This document shows positions 8,699-15,595 of a stretch of DNA of 32,837 nt, one piece after another (position 1 is the first letter of the stretch; the number at the start of each line of letters is the position of its first letter). This DNA is from Brevundimonas sp. (GTDB lineage Bacteria; Pseudomonadota; Alphaproteobacteria; Caulobacterales; Caulobacteraceae), in the NCBI RefSeq assembly GCF_024711105.1, contig NZ_JANJTL010000136.1:1-32837 (forward strand). The letters are read 5' to 3'. The notes below the pieces were generated by a model. It was given only the letters and a program-made list of their open reading frames with translations. It was not told the DNA's origin and did no database searches. Made by a program: the position numbers and the translations under genes.

Positions 8699-8713
8699 GC
8701 AAGGACCGGGCCA
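8699..8713 (-). promoter_or_regulatory. Sigma-54 (RpoN) promoter of the flagellin gene
   Basis: On the minus strand TGGCCC and TTGC are separated by five bases, giving GG and GC exactly ten bases apart as sigma-54 requires at -24/-12. Transcription would begin near 8688, leaving a leader of about 70 bases. Caulobacter late flagellin genes are known to use sigma-54 with FlbD. Confidence 0.7.
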
Positions 8714-8773
8714 GCAGGGCGCTCGGTCAAGGCCCTGACAGACTTGGTTTTTCGGTCAACGGAACAGCGTGCG

Positions 8774-8790
8774 CGGGCAAGGCCTGCCGA
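8774..8790. promoter_or_regulatory. Near-palindromic element upstream of the sigma-54 promoter
   Basis: GGCA at 8776-8779 and TGCC at 8785-8788 flank AGGCC, making an imperfect palindrome about 65-75 bases upstream of the -24 element. That is a sensible place for an activator such as FlbD, but I cannot match it confidently to the FlbD (ftr) consensus. Confidence 0.25.
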
Positions 8791-8823
8791 GGCTCCGCCC
8801 CGCGACCCGGAAGGAGTTGCCGA

Positions 8824-10026
8824 CTAGTAAATCAGGTGCGGCCGGCGCTCTTCGGTCCAGGCTTCTTCGTCCGGCCTCGTCAGGGCGTCGAGGTCATCGG
8901 GCGTGGCCTCAGCGTCATCAACCCATTCTCGCAGCGCCGGCCCGCCATTGATGACGTCGATGGCCAGCTTGTCGAAGACGTATTCGTACGGGAAGTCGCG
9001 CCACAGCGCATAGTCCGGATACAGCCGCCGGATCGCCTTGAACGCCAGGGCCTGGAGCCGCCAGGGCCTGAACGCCGCATGGTCGTAGGCTGGGTCGTCG
9101 ACGTGGATCTGCACCCCGGCGCACAGCTGGCCGACGTGCTTGTGGAAGGTCGGCTGGAACGACAAGTCACGTAGGCGGCAGCCCTCCAGCCACTGCGGCG
9201 CGAGCGCCCGCATCTCGGCCATCACGGCGCGGGCGTCGATGTCCGGGGCGCCGAACACCTCCAGCGGGCGCGTGGTGCCGCGCCCCTCCGACAGGGTGGT
9301 CCCCTCCAGCATGACCGTGCCGGCGTAGGCGCGGGCCATCGACAGGTTCGGCGCGTTCGGGCTGGGGTTGATCCAGCTCCGCTCGCCCAGCGGCCAGCCG
9401 AAACCGGGCCCAGCCTCTGGCGCCCAGCCCTGCATCTCGACGACGCGATACTCCACGTCGAGCCCGAAGCGCTCGATGAACCAGCGGCCCATCTCGCCGA
9501 GCGTCATGCCGTGCCGCATCGGCATCGGCCCGGCGCCCACGAAGCTCTCCCAGCCGGGACGCAGCGTCAGCCCCTCCACCGGCCGCCCGGCGGGGTTCGG
9601 ACGATCCAGCACCCACACAGCATTGCCGTGCTGGGCGGCGGCCTCCAGCACGTACAGGAGCGTCGTCACGAACGTGTAGATGCGGCAACCCAGATCCTGC
9701 AGGTCGACCAGCAGGACGTCGAAGGTCCCCATCGACTGGCCGGTCGGGCGGCGCACCTCGCCATAGAGGCTGAACACCGGGATGCCGAGCCGGGCGTCGG
9801 TCTCGTCCGGGCTCTCCATCATGTTGTCCTGCAGGTCGCCGCGCATGCCGTGCTGCGGCCCGAAGGCGGCCGTCAGGCGAATGTCAGGATGCGCCGCCAG
9901 CGCGTCCAGCGAATGCGTCAGGTCCGCCGTCACCGAGGCCGGATGTCCCAGCAGAGCCACGCGCCGCCCGCGCAGCGCCTGCGACAGCTCAGGCTCGGAA
10001 AGCAGGCGGTCGATGCCGAACTTCAT
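8824..10026 (-). CDS. namZ: DUF1343 / NamZ-type exo-beta-N-acetylmuramidase
   Basis: A 400-residue protein of the family in which NamZ of Bacillus subtilis and Tannerella release MurNAc from non-reducing ends of peptidoglycan fragments. The family blocks are clear: the start MKFGIDRLL, ALLGHPASVT, AFGPQHGMRGDLQDNM, LVDLQDLGCRIYTFVTTL, and VLDRPNPAGRPVEG, which carries a conserved Glu. No signal peptide is visible, so the enzyme may act in the cytoplasm on imported muropeptides instead of outside the cell as in B. subtilis. It overlaps the upstream DOMON-like gene by four bases (ATGA). The pair is divergent from tyrS, a position where other proteobacteria often have anmK, another peptidoglycan-recycling gene (from memory). 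Confidence 0.88.
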   Translation of the reverse strand: MKFGIDRLLSEPELSQALRGRRVALLGHPASVTADLTHSLDALAAHPDIRLTAAFGPQHGMRGDLQDNMMESPDETDARLGIPVFSLYGEVRRPTGQSMGTFDVLLVDLQDLGCRIYTFVTTLLYVLEAAAQHGNAVWVLDRPNPAGRPVEGLTLRPGWESFVGAGPMPMRHGMTLGEMGRWFIERFGLDVEYRVVEMQGWAPEAGPGFGWPLGERSWINPSPNAPNLSMARAYAGTVMLEGTTLSEGRGTTRPLEVFGAPDIDARAVMAEMRALAPQWLEGCRLRDLSFQPTFHKHVGQLCAGVQIHVDDPAYDHAAFRPWRLQALAFKAIRRLYPDYALWRDFPYEYVFDKLAIDVINGGPALREWVDDAEATPDDLDALTRPDEEAWTEERRPHLIY

Positions 10027-10529
10027 GGAAGCTCCAGGACGAAGGAGTCGGGGTGATGGAAGTCCGGCTTATCGGACGGATGGGCGAGCGCCCAGTAGGA
10101 CATTTTCCCGTCGGCGGCCTCGATGACCGCCGACAGCGCCAGACGGTCCGCGTCCGGCGGCAGTTCTATGTGGGCCTCCAGGGCGACCATGTCCGAGGCG
10201 GCGTCCATGCCGAGGACGGTGGCGACCTCATCGGCCTCCCGCATGCCTGCGCGATAGCCATCGAAGCGGTAGCTGGCCCACTGCGACGAGGGCGACAGGT
10301 TGAACTCGCGGTAGCCGTCCGGCGTGCGAACGAAGGCCTCGAAGCAGGTGTGCTTCCACAAGTCGTCGGCTCGCCCGGCGGAGCCAGGGCCCGGCCAATC
10401 GATCTCATCGACCTCCCCGTCCACGACGAACCGCAGCCACAGGATTGCGCCATCCCGCTCCACATAGACCTCGACCGACCAGACCGGTTCCGGCGGCGTC
10501 ATGGGGTGAGGCTTCAGCTTCACGATCAT
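10023..10529 (-). CDS. DOMON-like domain protein
   Basis: A 168-residue protein consisting almost entirely of one DOMON-like beta-sandwich, a fold that binds haem or sugars in other families. Recognisable features are the alternating strands (VWSVEVYVERDGAILWLRFVV), the central WKHTCFEAFVR, the REFNLSPSSQWASYRFD segment and the closing YWALAHPSDKPDFHHPDSF. No signal peptide is present, so it should be cytoplasmic. The ligand is unknown. It is translationally coupled to namZ, which suggests a role in handling muropeptides or their sugars. I recall this subfamily being described as murB-like DOMON, which would fit, but I cannot check. The weak upstream region (10530-10722) is shared with divergent tyrS. 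Confidence 0.8.
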   Translation of the reverse strand: MIVKLKPHPMTPPEPVWSVEVYVERDGAILWLRFVVDGEVDEIDWPGPGSAGRADDLWKHTCFEAFVRTPDGYREFNLSPSSQWASYRFDGYRAGMREADEVATVLGMDAASDMVALEAHIELPPDADRLALSAVIEAADGKMSYWALAHPSDKPDFHHPDSFVLELP

Positions 10530-10722
10530 CCGTCTTCGATAGCGGGCGCTTGACCCCGGTCAATGGCCGCGGCTACCGCTGAGCCGTGATCGCCGCGCGC
10601 GTCCTTCCCGGCTTCTATCGCCGCCCGCTGTCCTAGCGAGCGGCCCGCGATCCCCTGCGCCGCACCCGCCGGCGCGCAAATCCCCCTGACGCCCGCCGGC
10701 TTCCCTGCTAACGGAGCCGTCC

Positions 10723-11979
10723 ATGACCGACCCCGCCTTCAAGTCCGACTTCCTGAAGACGCTTCAGGCGCGCGGCTACATCCACCAGATCACCCATCCA
10801 GAAGAGCTGGACGCGGCCTGCGCCGCGGGCGTGGTCACGGGCTACATCGGCTTCGACGCCACCGCGCCGTCGCTGCACGTCGGCAGCCTGATCCAGATCA
10901 TGATGCTGCGCCGGCTCCAGCAGGCGGGTCACAGGCCGATCGTGCTGATGGGCGGGGGCACCACCAAGGTCGGCGACCCGACCGGCAAAGACGCCTCGCG
11001 GCCGCAGCTGACCGACGAGACCATCCAGTCGAACATCGCCTCGATCCGCACCGTCTTCGAGAAGTTCCTGACCTTCGGCGACGGGCCGACCGACGCCCTC
11101 ATGCTCGACAACGACGCCTGGCTGTCCGGCTACGGCTACATCGAGTTCCTGCGCGAGTACGGCACGCACTTCACGGTCAATCGGATGCTGGCCTTCGACT
11201 CGGTCAAGCTGCGCCTCGAGCGCGAGCAGCCGATGACCTTCCTCGAGTTCAACTACATGCTGATGCAGTCGGTGGACTTCCTGGAGCTGAACCGCGGCTA
11301 CGGCTGCAGCCTGCAGATGGGCGGCTCGGACCAGTGGGGGAACATCGTCTCGGGCGTCGATCTGGTGCGGCGCGTGGACGGCCAGCCGTCCTTCGGCCTG
11401 ACCACCCCGCTGCTGACCACCGCCTCGGGCGGCAAGATGGGCAAGACCGCCCAGGGCGCGGTCTGGCTGAACGCCGAGCAGCTGAGCCCCTACGATTACT
11501 GGCAATTCTGGCGGAACGCCGACGACGCCGACGTGGGCCGGTTCCTGCGCCTGTTCACCGACCTGCCACTGGATGAGGTCGCGCGGCTGGAGGCGCTTCA
11601 GGGGGCCGAGATCAACGACGCCAAGAAGGCGCTCGCGGACGCCGCCACCACCATGCTGCACGGCGCGGACGCCGCGGCCCACGCCCGCGGCGCCGCCGAG
11701 GCCGCCTTCGAACAGGGGCGCCTGTCCGCCGACCTGCCGACGGTGGAGCTTCCCTCGGACGAGGTGGTCGGCGCCATGATCGCAGCCGTGGCCACCCGCG
11801 CCGGCCTGACCCAGTCCAATGGCGAGGCGCGGCGCCTCGCGCAAGGCGGCGGCTTGCGTCTGAATGATGAGCCGATCGCCGACGGCGCGCGCCTGATCGA
11901 AGCAGGGGACGTCACGGCTGACGGGGTCCTCAAGCTGGCCGCCGGCAAGAAGAAAATCGTTCTCGTGAGGCCCGTCTGA
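10723..11979 (+). CDS. tyrS: Tyrosyl-tRNA synthetase
   Basis: Class I synthetase of 418 residues charging tRNA-Tyr. The ATP-binding HIGH motif appears as HVGS (52-55) in [14 protein letters not shown]. The KMSKS loop is KMGKT (238-242), a common variant in Tyr[10 protein letters not shown] (about 200-207) is the tyrosine-recognition region, and the C-terminus is an S4-like RNA-binding domain (about 350-418). ACGGAG at 10711-10716 provides the ribosome site. The stop overlaps the bcp start by one base (TGATG), so the two form an operon. No T-box or other riboswitch is visible in the 193-base upstream gap. Confidence 0.97.
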   Translation: MTDPAFKSDFLKTLQARGYIHQITHPEELDAACAAGVVTGYIGFDATAPSLHVGSLIQIMMLRRLQQAGHRPIVLMGGGTTKVGDPTGKDASRPQLTDETIQSNIASIRTVFEKFLTFGDGPTDALMLDNDAWLSGYGYIEFLREYGTHFTVNRMLAFDSVKLRLEREQPMTFLEFNYMLMQSVDFLELNRGYGCSLQMGGSDQWGNIVSGVDLVRRVDGQPSFGLTTPLLTTASGGKMGKTAQGAVWLNAEQLSPYDYWQFWRNADDADVGRFLRLFTDLPLDEVARLEALQGAEINDAKKALADAATTMLHGADAAAHARGAAEAAFEQGRLSADLPTVELPSDEVVGAMIAAVATRAGLTQSNGEARRLAQGGGLRLNDEPIADGARLIEAGDVTADGVLKLAAGKKKIVLVRPV

Positions 11980-12446
11980 TGACCGACATCCAGCAAGGCC
12001 AGGCCGCTCCGTCGCTGGACCTGCCGACCGACAGTGGGGGACGCGTGTCCCTCGCCTCGCTCAAGGGCCGCCCCGTGGTCGTCTTCTTCTACCCGAAGGC
12101 CGACACGCCGGGCTGCACCAATGAGGCCATCGACTTCTCGCGCCTGCTGCCTGAGTTCGAGGGCCTGAACGCCACGGTCATCGGGGTCTCAAGGGACCCG
12201 GTGAAGAAGCTCGACCGCTTCAAGGCCAAGCACGACCTGACCGTCGTCCTCGCCTCGGATGAGACCGGCCACGTCACGGAAGACTGGGGCGTCTGGGTCG
12301 AGAAGCAGCTCTATGGCCGGACCTACATGGGCATTGAGCGCGCCACCTTCCTGATCGACGCCGAGGGGCGTGTTGCGCGGGTGTGGCGAAAGGTCTCGGT
12401 CAAGGGCCACGCCGCCGAGGTGCTCGAGGCCGCCCGGGCCCTGTAG
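11979..12446 (+). CDS. bcp: Thiol peroxidase of the Bcp/PrxQ family, 1-Cys form
   Basis: Reduces hydrogen peroxide and organic hydroperoxides in the cytoplasm. The 155-residue protein shows the family core VVVFFYPKADTPGCTNEA with peroxidatic Cys46. The second cysteine five residues later, used as the resolving residue in E. coli Bcp, is Ile51 here. No other cysteine exists in the protein, so it must work as a 1-Cys enzyme with an external thiol partner. The length is normal for the family. It is translationally coupled to tyrS by a one-base overlap. Confidence 0.94.
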   Translation: MTDIQQGQAAPSLDLPTDSGGRVSLASLKGRPVVVFFYPKADTPGCTNEAIDFSRLLPEFEGLNATVIGVSRDPVKKLDRFKAKHDLTVVLASDETGHVTEDWGVWVEKQLYGRTYMGIERATFLIDAEGRVARVWRKVSVKGHAAEVLEAARAL

Positions 12447-12475
12447 CCATCTCAACCCGCCGTTACCGATATCTA

Positions 12476-12631
12476 TTAATCGGCATGAAACGGCGCTTCG
12501 AATACTAGACCTAGCGGCGACGCGGTGGGTTGGCGGCAGATTCGTTGCTCATACGCCTGACAGGCGAATAATCGCTGAAAAGCTGTGCAGACTCGCATTT
12601 CACCGCCTATTCGTAGTTAACGAAGGGTGAA
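12476..12631. promoter_or_regulatory. Regulatory region upstream of the M23-bactofilin operon
   Basis: This relatively AT-rich 250-base gap (12447-12696) holds several motifs. There is a perfect palindrome CGCCTG-A-CAGGCG at 12554-12566 and an inverted repeat TTCGT-N5-ACGAA at 12610-12624. There are two GANTC (CcrM methylation) sites at 12539-12543 and 12590-12594, and a CtrA-like TTAA-N7-TGAA at 12617-12631. Together they suggest cell-cycle-controlled transcription. No -35/-10 pair is assigned with confidence. Confidence 0.4.
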
Positions 12632-12696
12632 CGGGGTTGCGCCGCCTTGGCTACTTACGGCATATGGCCGAGGCCGGGTGTGGGGGTTGTAGTGTA

Positions 12697-13854
12697 ATGT
12701 CGAAGGTCCGGGTGTCTCGACTAAGGTCGTTCGTCGAACGGCTGTTTCCAGAGCGTCACCTCTTCCTTCGCACTCCTGACGGCGAAATCACCGGACACGT
12801 CCTGAGCCCTGGTCGCCAGATGATGATGGCCGCCGGCGCCTGCCTGCTGGGCGGGTGGCTGCTCGTCGCCACCGGCGGCGTCATCTGGGGCGCGGTGACC
12901 GGCATCACCGCCGAGCGGCAGGTCCACCGGGTCCGCGCCGCGTCGGAGCGCATGAACGCCGACCTTCAGGCCCGCCTGGACAGCGCCGTCGCCCGCATGG
13001 CCGCGACCTCCGGCTCGATCGATGATCTGGCCCACTCGGTCGAGCGCCGCCACGCGGCCCTGACCCGCGTGATGACCCAGTTCCGCGGCATCCCCGGCGC
13101 TGAACAGGAGCTGGCCCCTGCGGAACCTCTCGCCGCCGACCGGCCGCCGGTGGCGCGACTGGTGGCCGTGCGCATGGATCAGGAGCGCCTGATCGCTCGC
13201 GCCCAGAGCTTCGCCGACAGCCGGGCCGAGCGCCTGCGCCTCGCCTTCCGCCTCGCCGGCCTGAACCCCGCGGCCTACGCGGGCTCACCGAGCGCGCTGG
13301 GCGGCCCGCTGGTCGACGCCGACAATCCCGAGGCCCTGGCCGCTATCCTCGACGTGGACGAGTCCTTCGCCCGGCGCATCCAGCGGGCGACCGACGACCT
13401 GTCCGACATGCGGTCCCTGGCCGACGCCGCGGAGCGGCTTCCGTTCGGCCGCCCATCCGCCACAGCCAGGACCACGTCCGGCTTCGGCGTCCGTTTCGAC
13501 CCGTTCAATCACCGCCCGGCCCTGCACCAGGGCCAGGACTTCGCCGGCCCGTTGGGCACGCCGATCCGCGCCACGGCGCCGGGCGTGATCTCCTTCGCCG
13601 GGGTCCGCTCCGGCTATGGCAACACGGTCGAGATCGACCACGGCGGCGGCTTCAAGACCCGCTACGCCCACCTCCAAGGTTTCAACGTCACCGTCGGCCA
13701 ACGGGTCGCCGTAGGCCAGCGCATCGGCGCCATGGGCTCGACGGGCCGCTCAACCGGCGTCCACCTGCACTATGAGGTGTGGGTCAACGGCCGTCCGCAG
13801 AACCCCGCCCGATTCATGAGAGCCGGAGACTATGTTCAACAAGCCCAAGACTAA
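12697..13854 (+). CDS. Membrane-anchored M23 (LytM) peptidoglycan endopeptidase, LmdC-like bactofilin partner
   Basis: A 385-residue bitopic protein predicted to cut peptidoglycan cross-links in the periplasm. It has a basic cytoplasmic segment (1-41), one transmembrane helix (about 42-66), a helical, probably coiled-coil stalk (about 70-250), and a LytM domain (about 255-375). Zinc ligands are H277 and D281 (LHQGQDF) and H358 (HLHYE), with H325 in YAHLQ. All are present, so it should be an active enzyme. The start at 12697 is preferred because GGGGG at 12682-12686 precedes it; longer TTG/ATG starts at 12637 and 12667 exist. Its 3' end overlaps the bactofilin gene by 23 bases. The layout and architecture match the LmdC-BacA module described in Hyphomonas neptunium. 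Confidence 0.9.
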   Translation: MSKVRVSRLRSFVERLFPERHLFLRTPDGEITGHVLSPGRQMMMAAGACLLGGWLLVATGGVIWGAVTGITAERQVHRVRAASERMNADLQARLDSAVARMAATSGSIDDLAHSVERRHAALTRVMTQFRGIPGAEQELAPAEPLAADRPPVARLVAVRMDQERLIARAQSFADSRAERLRLAFRLAGLNPAAYAGSPSALGGPLVDADNPEALAAILDVDESFARRIQRATDDLSDMRSLADAAERLPFGRPSATARTTSGFGVRFDPFNHRPALHQGQDFAGPLGTPIRATAPGVISFAGVRSGYGNTVEIDHGGGFKTRYAHLQGFNVTVGQRVAVGQRIGAMGSTGRSTGVHLHYEVWVNGRPQNPARFMRAGDYVQQAQD

Positions 13855-14374
13855 TCCCGCCCCCAAGGGTCAGGCCCAACCGCCGATCCCGCCGCTGCCG
13901 GACCTGCCTTCGCCGGGCCAGGCGCGCACGGGCGCGCCGGGTCAGGCCGCGGCTCCCGCCGCGCCGCCGCGTCCGGCCCGCGGCGCCTCGGTGCTGGCGT
14001 CGGACCTGGTGTTCGAGGGCAATGTCTCCGGTTCGGGCGAGCTGCAGATCGACGGGTCGGTCAAGGGCGATGTCCGCGTCGGCCGCCTGACGGTCGGCGA
14101 GACCGGTGCGGTCGAAGGCTCGGTCCAGGGCGAGACCGTCGAGATCCGCGGCCGCGTGGTCGGCTCGGTGACCGGCAAGCAGGTCCGCCTGCTGGGCACC
14201 GCCTACGTCGATGGCGACATCAACCACGAGCAGCTGGCGATCGAGGTCGGCGCCTACTTCCAGGGCCGCTGCCTCCAGGCCCGCGCCGGCCAGCCGGCCG
14301 CCGCCCCGGCGCAGCCTCCGGCCGCCCCCGCGTCGACCGAACCCCAGGTCGTCGAGCTGAAGCCGGGCGCCTGA
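13832..14374 (+). CDS. bacA: Bactofilin (BacA-like cytoskeletal polymer)
   Basis: A 180-residue bactofilin that forms non-polar filaments on the inner membrane and recruits cell-wall enzymes to sites such as the stalk base. The N-terminus MFNKPK resembles the membrane-targeting peptide of BacA. It is followed by a Pro/Ala-rich disordered linker (8-50), the right-handed beta-helix DUF583 domain (about 50-150) with repeated G-x-I/V-x-G strands, and a second Ala/Pro-rich tail. The start codon lies inside the M23 gene (23-base overlap, different frame), with GGAG at 13825-13828 just before it. A hairpin (14387-14407) follows the stop. Confidence 0.95.
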   Translation: MFNKPKTNPAPKGQAQPPIPPLPDLPSPGQARTGAPGQAAAPAAPPRPARGASVLASDLVFEGNVSGSGELQIDGSVKGDVRVGRLTVGETGAVEGSVQGETVEIRGRVVGSVTGKQVRLLGTAYVDGDINHEQLAIEVGAYFQGRCLQARAGQPAAAPAQPPAAPASTEPQVVELKPGA

Positions 14375-14386
14375 TTCGATGAATGT

Positions 14387-14407
14387 GCGCGGCCCCAAGG
14401 GCCGCGC
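14387..14407. terminator. Hairpin between convergent bacA and prfB
   Basis: GCGCGGCCC (14387-14395) pairs perfectly with GGGCCGCGC (14399-14407) around a CAA loop. It sits between the bacA stop and the prfB stop. Neither strand has a T run, so it may stabilise 3' ends or act with Rho. Confidence 0.5.
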
Positions 14408-14410
14408 CGC

Positions 14411-15533
14411 CTACTCCACCGTCTCGCCGCGCGTCGCGCCGACGCGCTGGGCGAGGGCGGCGCCCATGAAGGCGTCGAGGTCGCCGTCGAGCACGCCCTG
14501 GGTGTCCGAGGTTTCGACCTCGGTGCGCAGGTCCTTCACCATCTGGTACGGCTGCAGGACATAGGACCGGATCTGGTGCCCCCAGCCGATGTCCGTCTTG
14601 GCGTCGGCCAGGGCTTGGGCGGCCGCCTCGCGCTTCTGCAGCTCCAGCTCGTAGAGACGCGCACGCAGCATGCGCCAGGCTTCCTCGCGGTTCTGGTGCT
14701 GGGAGCGGCCCATCTGGCAGGCCACGACCGTATTCGTCGGAATGTGCGTCAGGCGGACCGCAGAGTCCGTCTTGTTGACGTGCTGCCCGCCGGCTCCGGA
14801 TGAGCGATAGGTGTCGGTCCGTACGTCCGCCGGGTTGATCTCGATCTCGATCGTGTCGTCGACCAGGGGCGACACGCCGACCGAGGCGAAGCTGGTGTGT
14901 CGCCGTGCGCTGGAATCGTAGGGACTGATCCGCACCAGGCGGTGAACCCCCGACTCCGACTTCAACCAGCCATAGGCGTTTGGTCCCTTGATCAGGACCG
15001 TCGCCGACTTGATGCCGGCCTGTTCGCCAGGGGTCTCTTCCTGGAACTCGACCTCATAGCCGTGGGCGTTGGCCCAGCGGGTGTACATGCGCAGCAACAT
15101 GGAGGCCCAGTCGTTGGACTCGGTTCCGCCGGCGCCGGAGTTCACCTCCAGATAGGCGTCGTTGCCGTCCGCCTCGCCGGACAGCAGGGCCTCAAGCTCG
15201 GCGCGCGCGGCCCGGTCCTTGATGGCGCGCAGCTGCGTGCGGGCGTCCTCGAGAGCGGCCTCGTCGCCTTCCTCGTCGGCCATTTCGGAGAGCATGACGC
15301 CCTCCTCCAGGCCGGTCTCCATCTGACGGACGGCGTCGACCTGGCCCTGAATGCGCTGGCGTTCGCGCATCACAGCCTGGGCCTCCTCAGGCTTGTCCCA
15401 GAGGGTCGGGTCCTCGACCCGAGCGTTCAGCTCATCGAGCTTTCGGAGCGCGGGCTCCCAGTCAAAGACGCCTCCTGAGCAGAGCGATGCTCTGCTCGAT
15501 GTCGGCCTTCATGGCCTCGACATCCGGTCTCAT
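14411..15533 (-). CDS. prfB: Peptide chain release factor 2, made by +1 programmed frameshifting
   Basis: Releases peptides at UGA and UAA. The reading frame starts at ATG 15533 and runs 23 codons ([15 protein letters not shown], ending LLRRRL) to an in-frame TGA at 15464-15462. Skipping T15464 moves into the main frame from 15463 to 14411 ([14 protein letters not shown] onward), giving a 373-residue protein, the normal RF2 length. GGQ, which triggers hydrolysis, is at 248-250. The stop-codon recognition tripeptide is SPY (203-205) instead of the E. coli SPF, a variant I recall in alphaproteobacteria. A gene call starting at 15373 would lose 53 residues and is not a real N-terminus. Expression should be autoregulated, because RF2 itself competes with the frameshift. 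It is downstream of mrcA in the same orientation, with a 62-base gap. Confidence 0.96.
15461..15476 (-). promoter_or_regulatory. prfB +1 recoding site (internal Shine-Dalgarno plus CTT TGA C)
   Basis: On the minus strand AGG AGG CGT CTT TGA C is read in frame from the prfB start. AGGAGG is a perfect internal Shine-Dalgarno sequence three bases before the slippery CTT, and TGA C is the poor-context stop codon. This is the classical RF2 frameshift signal. Confidence 0.95.
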
Positions 15534-15595
15534 GTGCAACTCCAGTACGGAAGGCGGCCCAGATAGGACCCCCGGCCGGGACAGACAACCCGCGA

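Noticed and set aside
8701..8823. Rho-independent terminator for namZ
   Set aside because: Only weak GC-rich pairing without a T tract on the minus strand was found.
7699..9174. 491-codon + strand frame across flagellin and namZ
   Set aside because: It crosses two real minus-strand genes and a sigma-54 promoter and shows no domain.
14411..15373. prfB as a truncated gene or pseudogene starting at 15373
   Set aside because: The missing N-terminus is present upstream through a classical +1 frameshift site.
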